A DNA stretch of 36,704 nt from Methylomicrobium sp035916875 (lineage in GTDB: Bacteria; Pseudomonadota; Gammaproteobacteria; Methylococcales; Methylomonadaceae). The notes beneath the pieces were generated by a model. It was given only the letters and a program-made list of their open reading frames with translations. It had not been told where the DNA came from and made no database searches. Every line of letters starts with the position of its first letter. Within the stretch, counting starts at the first letter, position 1. Shown here in pieces: positions 26,200 to 35,641 of the stretch. The stretch is from contig NZ_JAXUHN010000034.1 of assembly GCF_035916875.1 (NCBI RefSeq), positions 1 to 36,704 of the forward strand, in the 5' to 3' direction. The translations under genes were made by a program, and so were the position numbers.

Positions 26200-26328
26200 C
26201 GCTGTTCAGAGGGTTGGGGCCACCTCTGTACATTCTTGAAAAAAATCCGTTTAAGATAAGTACCATCCCTCCAATCGGGATTTATTAGAGCGTATAATGA
26301 CCATCCTTTCCACTCGGGAGAAACGACG

Positions 26329-27378
26329 ATGCCAGCCCTCAAGAACGCGGTCCGGGGATTCCAGACGGGAGATCTCATCATTACCTATTTACCCCGTGGT
26401 GGCACTCGTCCGATGCACGTCACGATTTATTTGGAACCGAAAGATTCTCCGTCAAATGATCACGCGTTCATTCATGCAGCCAATGACGGGATCGTGATCG
26501 AAGATATAAATGCCTGGAAGGAAATGCCAAAGTACCGCCATGCCCACCGCGTGGGCGAGCTTGCGAAAGCGGCGGCAGATGCGGCCAAGGTGTGGGCTGC
26601 CGATCGCACGATCAACAACAATACCCCAATTACCACCCCCTACGGCAGCTACCCCGGCTCCAAACAAAGCGCAACGCCGCAGCTTCGCGCCAACCGATTC
26701 TCCGCGATGATGCAGACCGCTTCGATCGCGGCCATCCCGCTGGAAGCGGCTGGCTTGGTGCGACTCATGAAATGGACCTATCGACTGCATACCCGCGCGC
26801 CGTTGAGCGCTAACCGTGGCATCACCTGTGCGGCCTTCTCCTGCGCATGTCACCAAGCCGCAGCCATGAAAATTTTCTTGCGTGACCAAGGCGCGCTCGA
26901 CAAGCTCAACACCGCAAATCTGGGTAAGATCAACGGCTTGCTCGAATCCAAAGGGGATTTGCGAGCCCGGCTCAACCTGCCTGAAGCGCATCCACTGCCG
27001 GAAGTCGTGACCGCAAAACCGATCTTGATCGGTGCCGCCTTGCGCGAGAATTCGAACAGGGGGATGACCGAGAAAACCCAGGAGGCTCTGGGGAACATGG
27101 TCAATACCGCGACCGAAAAACCTCAGAAGATGCTGGAGTTCTACCCGGAGTTTTTTCCAAACCAGGCAAGCCTTGCCACGGCATCGGCTACGGACTTCCT
27201 TTGGCTGGCCATTCAGACCAAGGTACTGGGAATCAGCACTTATTCGGCACGTCGCCTCTCGGGGGTAATTCCGCCCGATTTTTTCTATGACGCGAAATAT
27301 GTCAACAGTATCCTGCTCGACGAACTAATCCGGAACTCTGTGGATTGGAACACTACCGACTACGATGCTTACGATTAG
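26329..27378 (+). CDS. Candidate permuted papain-fold (YiiX/NlpC-P60-like) amidase or protease
   Basis: This 349-aa protein starts at ATG 26329, with GGGAG 8 nt upstream and a TATAAT at 26293-26298. The N-terminus has the layout of permuted NlpC/P60 enzymes: a GDLIITYL strand (14-21), then His30 in MHVTIYL, then FIHAANDGIVIEDI (48-61). A possible nucleophile Cys167 follows in GITCAAFSC (164-172), C-terminal to the His as permutation requires. The remaining 180 residues are unknown. There is no signal peptide, so the target is either cytoplasmic or reached by a dedicated secretion route. Family assignment is by motif pattern only; function is uncertain. Confidence 0.6.
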   Translation: MPALKNAVRGFQTGDLIITYLPRGGTRPMHVTIYLEPKDSPSNDHAFIHAANDGIVIEDINAWKEMPKYRHAHRVGELAKAAADAAKVWAADRTINNNTPITTPYGSYPGSKQSATPQLRANRFSAMMQTASIAAIPLEAAGLVRLMKWTYRLHTRAPLSANRGITCAAFSCACHQAAAMKIFLRDQGALDKLNTANLGKINGLLESKGDLRARLNLPEAHPLPEVVTAKPILIGAALRENSNRGMTEKTQEALGNMVNTATEKPQKMLEFYPEFFPNQASLATASATDFLWLAIQTKVLGISTYSARRLSGVIPPDFFYDAKYVNSILLDELIRNSVDWNTTDYDAYD

Positions 27379-27423
27379 AGCGGCATCCCGTCGTGCGGTT
27401 TATATTCACGGATTAACCTTATC

Positions 27424-27511
27424 TTGCCCCGATCTAGCGGACACGCGGCTAAGAGAGTAATCTCTAAACCGGAGGTCAACCATGAAAATCAAAAAAACAA
27501 CTCCCTTGCAT
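27424..27511 (+). mobile_element. IS3-family left-end relic
   Basis: The stretch with GATCTAGCGGACACGCGGCT, an AGAGA-N4-TCTCT hairpin, GGAGG and ATG at 27482 followed by MKIKKTT resembles the left terminus and orfA start of IS3-group insertion sequences. The frame ends after 18 codons and no transposase or right end is seen, so only the tip remains. The match is from memory of the family. Confidence 0.4.
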
Positions 27512-28211
27512 GTCAATGTCCATAGGACTCTCCATTAAATTTCTTTTGTTGCCTATTGCAGGTGAATTCAATTGCTCAAAGTGAATCGAGTTGGTGGATG
27601 ACCAATTTTAAAAGAGAGTGCGAACCTCAATGCCTTCTGTACGCATCAAAATCAATGGCTAAGCATTCCAATTATTTGATGTTTTCAGGCTTATCGTACA
27701 CGCAGGACAAATACAAACGAAACGTTTAATGACCCTGAACTGCTTCTCAACAATGCCCAATCCGAAGTCGCAATTGCCTATCTTTAGCACCTTTAATTGA
27801 ACTCGATCACCTAGGGCAATCATCTGCCGACAAGTCGACCTACTCTTTCCCGTACCGAACAATGACGAAAGAAGCCGATGGTTCTTAATTTATGCGCTTC
27901 GCGTCACATTCTTGCTATACTCACAAAATTAAATCAATCTTAATAGATGATTCAAAAGTGATATTAGAGGTGGGTGGCATGACTTTCTTTACCTTATCTG
28001 TTATCGTCAGTTTTATAGCTTGGGTGCTCGCACGAATTAATCATGATGAATAGTATCACCGATGCATAAAAATGGTAGGCTTATGCCTTTTACCACTATT
28101 CACGCATTTTCTAGGACTCGCTTGCCACCGAAAGTGACACTCTGAATGAAGGATAGGACTCCTATCCCATCCGATAGCAAAACGCCTGATACCCTTTTTG
28201 GCCTAACCCCC
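27512..28211. other. Gene-poor stretch of about 700 bp
   Basis: Apart from the 24-codon ORF at 27979, nothing convincing is present. A minus-strand frame at 27659-27862 contains IVEKQFRVIKRFVCICPAC, faintly recalling transposase C-termini, but no complete domain. The base composition is more AT-rich than in neighbouring operons. It is probably decayed mobile DNA. Confidence 0.4.
27979..28053 (+). CDS. 24-aa possible membrane peptide
   Basis: ATG 27979 to TAG 28053 encodes MTFFTLSVIVSFIAWVLARI plus NHDE, a single hydrophobic helix with a charged end. AGAGG lies 8 nt upstream. Short single-helix peptides of this kind are common, but chance cannot be excluded. Confidence 0.3.
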   Translation: MTFFTLSVIVSFIAWVLARINHDE

Positions 28212-28832
28212 TCATTTCCTCCCGTTAACGCAACCGTAAAGAAACAATCGAGTCGCCTGCTGCGCCCAAACCTCGATTTCCACTTCTGTTGGGGTTGTTT
28301 CCAAACCAAGCTGTAATTTCTGAAATCGTTCACTGCGCAATCCGCTGAGGAATTGATCAGCCAGAACATGCGCGTCGATGACGACAAAGTTCCCCACTTC
28401 CTGCTGCCGGACAAAAAATTGCGCCAAATGCTTGAGCGTGCGTTGCGGACCCTGTTCGTAAAACTGCGTAGCAAGGTCCGGGAAGCGCGGCGATTCGCCG
28501 ATCAGGATCGCGCGCATGCGCACGACGTCGGGCCGGGTAATACGGAACAGAAATTCCTTGGCGAAAGCGACAAGAGCGGTTTCAGGCGGGCCTTCAAAGG
28601 ACAATGTCCCGACGAACTGATCGCTGCAGCGCCTTATCAGGGCGCCGAACAAACCGGCCTTTCCGCCGAACTGACTGTAAATCGTCCTCAAGGACACCCT
28701 CGCATCGCGCGCGATGGCTTCCATGCTGAGATTGCCGTAGCCGTGTTCCAGAAAAAGCGTCAATGCCGTATCCAACACGCGGTCGTGGCTTAAAAGCTCA
28801 GTGCCCTTGGCGGGGCGCCCACATTTGATCAT
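28212..28832 (-). CDS. TetR/AcrR family transcriptional regulator
   Basis: This 206-aa protein has an N-terminal TetR helix-turn-helix (about 16-62): VLDTALTLFLEHGYGNLSME, AIARDARVSLRTIYSQFGGK and AGLFGALI. The C-terminal ligand domain (65-206) resembles TetR_C regulators of efflux genes. It is divergent from the MFP-RND-OMF operon, with a perfect palindrome between them, so it most likely represses that operon and itself. The inducer is unknown. ATG 28832 is the only good start. Confidence 0.92.
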   Translation of the reverse strand: MIKCGRPAKGTELLSHDRVLDTALTLFLEHGYGNLSMEAIARDARVSLRTIYSQFGGKAGLFGALIRRCSDQFVGTLSFEGPPETALVAFAKEFLFRITRPDVVRMRAILIGESPRFPDLATQFYEQGPQRTLKHLAQFFVRQQEVGNFVVIDAHVLADQFLSGLRSERFQKLQLGLETTPTEVEIEVWAQQATRLFLYGCVNGRK

Positions 28833-28889
28833 CGGGTAGCACTCATAAAATTATTTGACTTAAGCAACGAATAATCATAACCTACAATA

Positions 28890-28911
28890 AATGGTAATGT
28901 GTATTACCATT
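28890..28911. promoter_or_regulatory. TetR operator palindrome
   Basis: AATGGTAAT-GTGT-ATTACCATT is a perfect 9-4-9 palindrome in the regulator-efflux gap. It lies just past a possible promoter (TTGACT 28855-28860, 17 bp, TAACCT 28878-28883), where bound repressor would block the start of efflux transcription. Confidence 0.7.
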
Positions 28912-29049
28912 ATTTCAAACGCATATTTCACGGGCAGTAAAAGGATGATAAAGAGCACTCGCAGGCCGGTCGTTATTCATCGCCAAATTCAACCCATAGA
29001 ATTGCCTGCAGCGACATTCGCCGGCGGCGATTTTTTCCGGAAACTGTCA

Positions 29050-30204
29050 ATGCGCCACGCTCGGTTGGTTGCATTGGCGGTGATTGCGCTGGCCGTGGTC
29101 AGCGGCTGTAAAAACACTGACGCTCCCGGAGGCAAACCGCCGCAAGGGCCGCCGCCCGATATCAAAATAGCGCAGCCTTTAAGCCAGAATGTGACCGAAT
29201 GGGATGAATACACCGGCCGTATCGAAGCGGTGAACTCGGTCGAGATACGCGCCAGGGTGAGTGGTTATCTGGACAAATTCAATTTCAAGGCCGGAGAGAG
29301 AGTCAAAAAAGGCGATCTGCTGTTCGTGATCGATCCCAGACCCTTCAAGGCCCAGCTGAATTATGCGGCGGCGGAACTGGAGCGGGTCAAATCCCGGAGG
29401 GAACTGGCGGCCAACGACTTACTGCGGTCCGAAAATCTTTTTAAGGTCAAGGCGATTTCGAAAGAAGAGTACGACGCCCGGCAGAAGGGACTGCGCGAGG
29501 CATCGGCGGCTGTTGAATCCGCGGCGGCCAATGTTGAAACCGCGCGGCTTAATCTGGAATTCACTCAGGTGCGCGCGCCGATAGACGGACGCATAGAACG
29601 GGAATTGATCACTGCCGGCAATCTGGTCAAGAGCGACGACACGCTGTTAACGACGATCGTATCCACCGATCCGGTCTATGTCTTCGTCGATGCGGACGAA
29701 CGCGCTGTATTGAGATACCGCCGGCAAATGCGGCAAAACGGCCAAAGCAAAACCGGCATTGAGGGCACGCCGGTGCAATTGGCGCTAACCGATGAAGTTG
29801 GCTTTCCGCATCAGGGAACTCTCGATTACATGGCCCCCCGTGAAGATACAGCCACCGGCACCGTCACTCTGCGTGGCGTTTTCGCCAACACCGACGAATT
29901 GCTGAGTCCCGGTTTTTTCGCTCGACTGCGAGTACGCGCCAGCGAACCCTATGCCGCCATTCTGGTTCCCGACCGGGCGATCGGCACCGACCAGGCCCAA
30001 CGTTTCGTCTGGGTGATGAACCCGAACAACCAAGTGGAATACCGCACGGTCGAATTGGGAGCGCATATCGGCCAGTCTCGGGTGATCGCGAAAGGCCTGA
30101 ACGCCGGAGACTGGGTCGCCATTGAAGGCCTGCAAAAGCTCAGACCCGGCATTAAGGTCAATCCCGAGCGGATCTCGCTCGCCGAGCCTCCAAAAGGACA
30201 ATAG
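29050..30204 (+). CDS. RND efflux periplasmic adaptor (MexE-like MFP)
   Basis: This protein has about 384 aa from ATG 29050, chosen because it gives a short lipoprotein signal (RLVALAVIALAVVSGC, Cys20). The frame is open from 28891, but that ATG lies inside the operator palindrome, close to the expected transcript start. Domain order is typical: barrel-sandwich (YTGRIEAVNSVEIRARVSGY), helical hairpin (about 95-160), RAPIDGRIERELITAGNLV, and beta-barrel (LLSPGFFARLRV). It precedes the RND gene by 3 nt. It is distinct in sequence from the first adaptor at 7580-8773. Confidence 0.92.
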   Translation: MRHARLVALAVIALAVVSGCKNTDAPGGKPPQGPPPDIKIAQPLSQNVTEWDEYTGRIEAVNSVEIRARVSGYLDKFNFKAGERVKKGDLLFVIDPRPFKAQLNYAAAELERVKSRRELAANDLLRSENLFKVKAISKEEYDARQKGLREASAAVESAAANVETARLNLEFTQVRAPIDGRIERELITAGNLVKSDDTLLTTIVSTDPVYVFVDADERAVLRYRRQMRQNGQSKTGIEGTPVQLALTDEVGFPHQGTLDYMAPREDTATGTVTLRGVFANTDELLSPGFFARLRVRASEPYAAILVPDRAIGTDQAQRFVWVMNPNNQVEYRTVELGAHIGQSRVIAKGLNAGDWVAIEGLQKLRPGIKVNPERISLAEPPKGQ

Positions 30205-30207
30205 GCC

Positions 30208-33200
30208 ATGGACCGCTTTACGCATTTTTTTATCGACCGGCCGATCTTCGCCTCGGTGTTGTCCATCCTGATCCTGCTGGTCGGCGGGCTGGCGCTGATT
30301 GCGCTGCCGATCGCCCAATACCCGGAGATCGCGCCGCCCACCGTGGTGATCAGCGCGGTTTATCCGGGCGCGAACGCCAAGGTGGTCGCCGAAACGGTCG
30401 CGACGCCGATCGAGCAGGAAGTCAACGGCGTCGAAGACATGCTCTACCTGTCTTCCCAGTCGACCAACAGCGGCAGCATGGCGCTGACGGTGACCTTCAA
30501 GCCGGGCACCAACCTCGACAAAGCCCAGGTGCTGGTGCAAAACCGGGTCGCACTGGCCGAACCCCGGCTGCCCGAGGAAGTGCGGCGGCAGGGCGTCAGC
30601 GTCAAGAAGCGCAGCCCTGACCTGAGCCTGGTCGTCAACCTGATCTCGCCGGACAAGCGCTATGACAGCGTTTACTTGAGCAATTACGCGCTGCTGCAGA
30701 TCAAGGATATTTTGGCGCGTCTGCCCGGCGTCGGCGAAATTCTGGTGTTCGGCGCCCGCGACTACAGCATGCGCCTGTGGCTGAATCCCGAGCAGGTCGC
30801 CGCGCGCAACCTGACCGCGAGCGACGTGGTCAACGCGATCCGCGAACAGAACATCCAGGTGGCGGCCGGGGTGATCGGCCAGCAACCGTCGAAGGAAAAC
30901 ACCGATTTCCAATACACGGTCAGCACGCTAGGAAGGCTGATGGAGGCCGAACAGTTCGCCGATATCGTGATCAAAAAAGGCGCGGACGGCCAGGTAACCC
31001 GGCTGAAGGACGTGGCCCGCATCGAACTCGGCGCCAAGGATTACAATTCTGGCCTGTTTCTGGACGGCGAGCCGACCGTCGGCCTCGCGATCTTCCAGCT
31101 GCCGGGCTCGAACGCCCTGGACACCAAGAAGGCGGTCGTAGAGGCGATGGAGAAACTGAAGACCCGTTTCCCCGAGGGTCTCGAATACAACATGGTCTAC
31201 GACACGGTCGTATTCGTACAGCAATCGATCGACGCGGTCGTCAAGACGCTGTTCGAAGCCCTGCTGCTGGTCGTGATCGTGGTCGTGGTATTCCTGCAGA
31301 ACTGGCGCCCTGCAATCATTCCACTGCTGGCGGTACCGGTGTCCCTGATCGGCACCTTCGCGGTGATGGCCGCGCTAGGCCTGTCCTTGAACACCTTGTC
31401 GTTGTTCGGCCTGGTGCTGGCGATCGGGATCGTCGTGGACGATGCGATCGTGGTCGTCGAAAACGTCGAGCGCCATATCGCGCTCGGCCTGAAAGCCAGG
31501 GAAGCGGCGCGCAAGGCGATGTCGGAAGTGGTCGGCCCGATCATCGCGACCGCTCTGGTGCTGGTCGCGGTGTTCGTGCCAACCGCCTTCATCACCGGCG
31601 TTTCGGGCGCTTTCTACAAACAGTTCGCGCTGACGATCGCGGTGTCGACGGTGATCTCGGCGTTCAATTCCCTGACCCTGAGCCCGGCCTTGTGCACCGT
31701 GTTGCTGGACCGGGCGCACGGCGACAAGGACAAGCTGACGCGCCTGATCGATCGCCTGTTCGGCTGGTTCTTCAACGGCTTCAACCGGTTTTTCGACCGC
31801 TTCAGCGCAGGTTACGCGCGCCTGGTCGGTCGGCTGATCCGGATGACCGCCGTCGTGCTGGTGCTCTATCTGGGGCTGAACGGGCTGAACTTCCTGGCCT
31901 TCGAAAAGGTGCCGACCGGCTTCATTCCGCAGCAGGACCAGGGCTATCTGATCCTGTATGCGCAGCTGCCCGACGCCGCCTCGCTGGCCCGCACGCAGGC
32001 CGTGGTGCAGCAGGCGACGCGCATCGTGCTGGACACCGAAGGTGTCAAGCACTTGAATGCCTACGCCGGTTTTTCGATCCTGAGCGGGGCCAGCCAGTCC
32101 AATGTCGCGACGATGTTCGCGCGGCTCGATGATTTCGATCAGCGCTCGGGCCGGCCCGATCTGCACGCCGATGAGGTCGTCAAAAAGCTGCAGCAGCGCC
32201 TTGCCACGGTCGAGGATGCGTATATCGCGGTATTTGCGCCGCCGCCGATCCGGGGCATGAGCGCGGTCGGAGGCTTCAAGCTGCAAATCCAGGACCGCAC
32301 CAATGCCGGCATTGACGCGCTACAACAAGTCACCTCCGAGATGATCGCCAAGGGCAGTCAGCAACCGGGCCTGGTCGGCTTGTTCACGACCTTCCGCTCC
32401 GGCGTGCCGCAGTTGTTTCTGGATGTCGATCGCACGCGCGTCAAGTCGATGGACGTGCCGTTGAAGGATGTGTTCGACACGCTGCAGATCTATCTGGGTT
32501 CACTCTATGTGAACGATTTCAACGCCTTCGGACGCACCTATCAGGTTGTCGCACAGGCCGATTCGGAATTCCGGATGCAGCCGTCCGACATCAGCGAACT
32601 GAAGACCCGGAACGCGAAGGGCGGCATGGTGCCGCTCGGCTCGCTGGTCGATGTAAAGGCTATTACCGGGCCGGACAAGATCACGCGCTACAACATGTAT
32701 CCTACGGCCGAAATCAACGGCAGCACCTTGCCCGGCATCAGCTCAGGCCAGGCGATCGAGATGATGGATAAGCTCTTGAACGCGGAACTGCCGCCCGGCT
32801 TCGGCTTCGAATGGACCGAACTGAGCCTGCAGCAGGTGCTGGCCGGCAATGTCGCGATGCTGGTGTTTCCGCTCAGCGTGATTTTCGTGTTTCTGGCGCT
32901 CGCGGCCCAGTATGAAAGCTGGTCGCTGCCGTTCGCGGTGATCCTGATCGTGCCGATGTGTATCCTGTCCTCGATGGCCGGCATCTGGCTACGCGGCATG
33001 GATAACAACATTTTTACCCAGGTCGGTTTCATCGTCTTGGTGGGTCTGGCCAGCAAAAACGCGATTTTGATCGTCGAGTTCGCCAAACGGCGCCAGGAAG
33101 AAGGCCTCGACCGCTTCGAAGCCGCGGTCGAGGCTTCCGGCATCCGGCTGCGACCGATCCTGATGACCTCGTTCGCCTTCATCATGGGCGTGTTTCCGCT

Positions 33201-33408
33201 GGTGGTCGCCGAAGGCGCCGGGGCCGAATCGCGTCGAATTCTGGGCACCGCGGTGTTCAGCGGCATGGCCGGCGTGACCTTGTTCGGACTCTTGTTGACG
33301 CCGGTCTTCTATGTGACCGTGCAGGCTCTGGCCCAACGATTGTCATCGGCAAAGCATAAAACCGGCCATGCGCCGGCCGCTCCTTCTTCATTCGGCTCAG
33401 ACTCATGA
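30208..33408 (+). CDS. RND inner-membrane efflux pump (MexF-like)
   Basis: This 1066-aa HAE1 transporter begins MDRFTHFFIDRPIFASVLSI. The TM4 aspartate pair lies at 411-412 (GIVVDDAIVVVENVER), and the TM10 lysine motif is GLASKNAILIVEFAK. SGRPDLHADE-type and FGARDYSMRLWLNPEQ segments resemble the MexF/BpeF subgroup more than AcrB. The coding sequence is visibly GC-richer than the V-ATPase genes. It is coupled to the OMF gene by the ATGA overlap. Substrate is unknown; MexF relatives export antibiotics and other toxic organics. Confidence 0.96.
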   Translation: MDRFTHFFIDRPIFASVLSILILLVGGLALIALPIAQYPEIAPPTVVISAVYPGANAKVVAETVATPIEQEVNGVEDMLYLSSQSTNSGSMALTVTFKPGTNLDKAQVLVQNRVALAEPRLPEEVRRQGVSVKKRSPDLSLVVNLISPDKRYDSVYLSNYALLQIKDILARLPGVGEILVFGARDYSMRLWLNPEQVAARNLTASDVVNAIREQNIQVAAGVIGQQPSKENTDFQYTVSTLGRLMEAEQFADIVIKKGADGQVTRLKDVARIELGAKDYNSGLFLDGEPTVGLAIFQLPGSNALDTKKAVVEAMEKLKTRFPEGLEYNMVYDTVVFVQQSIDAVVKTLFEALLLVVIVVVVFLQNWRPAIIPLLAVPVSLIGTFAVMAALGLSLNTLSLFGLVLAIGIVVDDAIVVVENVERHIALGLKAREAARKAMSEVVGPIIATALVLVAVFVPTAFITGVSGAFYKQFALTIAVSTVISAFNSLTLSPALCTVLLDRAHGDKDKLTRLIDRLFGWFFNGFNRFFDRFSAGYARLVGRLIRMTAVVLVLYLGLNGLNFLAFEKVPTGFIPQQDQGYLILYAQLPDAASLARTQAVVQQATRIVLDTEGVKHLNAYAGFSILSGASQSNVATMFARLDDFDQRSGRPDLHADEVVKKLQQRLATVEDAYIAVFAPPPIRGMSAVGGFKLQIQDRTNAGIDALQQVTSEMIAKGSQQPGLVGLFTTFRSGVPQLFLDVDRTRVKSMDVPLKDVFDTLQIYLGSLYVNDFNAFGRTYQVVAQADSEFRMQPSDISELKTRNAKGGMVPLGSLVDVKAITGPDKITRYNMYPTAEINGSTLPGISSGQAIEMMDKLLNAELPPGFGFEWTELSLQQVLAGNVAMLVFPLSVIFVFLALAAQYESWSLPFAVILIVPMCILSSMAGIWLRGMDNNIFTQVGFIVLVGLASKNAILIVEFAKRRQEEGLDRFEAAVEASGIRLRPILMTSFAFIMGVFPLVVAEGAGAESRRILGTAVFSGMAGVTLFGLLLTPVFYVTVQALAQRLSSAKHKTGHAPAAPSSFGSDS

Positions 33409-34865
33409 TTCAACCTATCGCATCTTCGCGCGCCCCGATGTCTTTCAATAGAGGCCTTATCGCGCTCGCATGGTCGGGTGCGATCGCCTTGGGCGGCTGC
33501 GCCGTCGGCCCCGACTACAAGGCCCCGGCAACGGCCACGCCACCGGATTTCGCTAACGCCCGGCAAAGCGAATATTCCGAACAGACAGTACAAAGCGACT
33601 GGTGGAAACTGTTCAAGGACACAGAACTGAACGCCCTGGTCGACCAGGCCCTGCGCCATAATTACGACCTGAAGAGCGCGCTCGCCAATCTTCGCGAAGC
33701 CAGGGCGCTGTATCTGGAAGCCGGCTTGAACCTGGCGCCGATTATCACTTCGCACGCCAATTACACCGATCAGAAGCGCAGCCTCGGTTCGTTGAATAAC
33801 CGGAATTTCGTGCCGCGCGATCTGAAACTGTATAGCACAGGTTTCGATGCGTTCTGGGAAGTCGATTTCTTCGGCCGCGTGCGCCGCGACATCGAAGCCA
33901 GCCACGACGAAGTCGAAGCGCAGGAAGCCAGCCTTCAGGATCTTAGCGTCAGTGTGATCGCCGAGGTCGCCCGCAACTATTTCGAATTGCGCGGCCTGCA
34001 GAACCAGCTCGAAGTGGCCCGAAGAAACGCCGACAACCAAACCCGAACCCTTGAAATCACCCTTGCCAAACTCGAAATCGGCCGAGGCACCGAATTGGAT
34101 ACATCCAGGGCTTCGGCTCAGCTGGATTCGACCCGGGCGAGCATTCCGTTGATTGAAACCGGGATCAAGCTCGCCATACACCGCCTTGGCGTGCTGACCG
34201 GCCAGGAGCCGGGCGCCCTCACCGCGAAACTGTCGCAGCCTGCGCCGATTCCTCAACTTCCCGCAACGATAGCTATCGGCAGCCCGGCGGAACTTTTGCG
34301 CCGTCGCCCCGACATTCGTCTCGCCGAACGGACGCTGGCCGCGGCAACCGCCCGCATCGGCGTCGCGACCGCCGACCTATTCCCGCGCGTGACTTTCGTC
34401 GGAACGTTGTCGCTTGAAGCCAGTACACTGTCGGGTCTCGGCGCGGCCGGTTCCGATGCCTTTTCGGCGGGACCGCGAATCAGCTGGGCGGCGCTGGACT
34501 TGGGCCGGGTCTATGCCCGCATCAAGGCCGCCGACGCCAATGCCGAAGCCAATTTGGCTCAATACGAACAGACCGTGCTGAATGCGCTGGAGGAAACCGA
34601 AAACGCGCTGGTTGCCTATAACCAGGAACGCAACCGGAGGGCGCTACTCGCCTCGGCGGCGCAAGCCAGCGAAAAGGCTCATCAGTTAGCCCATATACGC
34701 TTCAAGGAAGGTATCACCGATTTTCTGACCGTACTGGATACCGAATTACGGTTGCTGCAGGATCAGCGCCAGTTGGCCCAAAGCGAAACCTCTGCGGCGA
34801 CCGCGCTGGTCGCCGTTTACAAAGCCTTGGGCGGCGGCTGGGAAGCGATGACTGCGAAAAAATAG
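33405..34865 (+). CDS. RND efflux outer-membrane factor (OprN/NodT family)
   Basis: This 486-aa channel lipoprotein has a hydrophobic core followed by lipobox LGGC (about Cys32), then AVGPDYKAPATATPPDF, the OMF opening. Repeated helical OEP segments follow, with LLRRRPDIRLAERTLAAA in the middle and FKEGITDFLTVLDTELRLL near the end. The ATG overlaps the RND stop by 4 nt. It closes the second tripartite pump. Confidence 0.94.
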   Translation: MIQPIASSRAPMSFNRGLIALAWSGAIALGGCAVGPDYKAPATATPPDFANARQSEYSEQTVQSDWWKLFKDTELNALVDQALRHNYDLKSALANLREARALYLEAGLNLAPIITSHANYTDQKRSLGSLNNRNFVPRDLKLYSTGFDAFWEVDFFGRVRRDIEASHDEVEAQEASLQDLSVSVIAEVARNYFELRGLQNQLEVARRNADNQTRTLEITLAKLEIGRGTELDTSRASAQLDSTRASIPLIETGIKLAIHRLGVLTGQEPGALTAKLSQPAPIPQLPATIAIGSPAELLRRRPDIRLAERTLAAATARIGVATADLFPRVTFVGTLSLEASTLSGLGAAGSDAFSAGPRISWAALDLGRVYARIKAADANAEANLAQYEQTVLNALEETENALVAYNQERNRRALLASAAQASEKAHQLAHIRFKEGITDFLTVLDTELRLLQDQRQLAQSETSAATALVAVYKALGGGWEAMTAKK

Positions 34866-34881
34866 CTTGCGCGGACCGGGT

Positions 34882-34922
34882 GGCGATGGCTTGCATCATG
34901 AGCTCGTAATCGAGCCATCGCC
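34882..34922 (+). terminator. Inverted repeat after second efflux operon
   Basis: GGCGATGGCT and AGCCATCGCC form a 10-bp stem with a 21-nt loop, 17 nt past the OMF stop. No T run follows, so it is at best a weak or factor-assisted terminator. The remaining gap to 35641 (about 720 bp) shows no convincing gene on either strand. Confidence 0.4.
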
Positions 34923-35641
34923 GAAAAGCCCAACAGCGCTTGCGGAAATATGCCTGAACCGTAAGGGCGGCGAAGGTTGTAGAGACAAAGAGGGAAATAA
35001 TGGATCATAGTTTCTATCAACACGGGCTGTAGACTTACCTCATTTTGCGAATACAAGAACGAGGTTCATAGCCGCTCAGAAAAATCCTGCCTGGAGCGGC
35101 CAGCGCAATCTTGCCGGTCTGGACCGCACCGCCTGCTCGGGCTAATTCATAATCTCTATTCTAGCAACAAGGATAATTTTCCGCCAACCGAAGGCCAAAT
35201 TTGGCAACTGCGCCCTACCCCCGCTTTTCCCAGCCACAATTTCCTGACTCTTTATCATCTTTTTGTTTTCTCCGAGCGGCCCATCGTGTATGATAAAAGC
35301 CAGTAGATCCGGTTTGATTGCCAATCCGTCTGTAAATTCGAGGAGCGCAGACGTTCGGCATATTAAAAATCAAAATATTCATCAAACCATCAGACATAAT
35401 TTGATTTCGCTTTAACCAAGACAGCCGCCAAGCGCACGTCTTCGGAAGACTCCGGCTAATCACTCTAATACCTTCATCGTTTCGCAAGGTCTGTCGAGTA
35501 AATTGGATCGAGGCATAAAAACTATAATAACCGCCTTCCCGTTCACCGCCGGGATTTTCTTTCGGAACGCCCGTTTCCGCTTTTTTGCCGTCTTACCGCG
35601 AAGTTTGGACCGGCTTTTTAACTACCCTCATCACCTGCGAT

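Noticed and set aside
28891..29049. Upstream extension of the second MFP gene
   Set aside because: The ATG lies inside the operator palindrome, and the extra 53 residues would bury the lipoprotein signal.
30777..32132. 451-codon frame in another frame of the MexF-like gene
   Set aside because: The Arg/Gly/Asp-rich translation is a frame shadow of a certain RND gene.
33309..34256. 315-codon minus-strand frame opposite the second OMF gene
   Set aside because: There is no domain or start signal; the OMF on the plus strand explains the open frame.
35215..35487. 90-codon minus-strand frame in the gap before the heme-c gene
   Set aside because: The composition is not protein-like, and there is no start signal or family.
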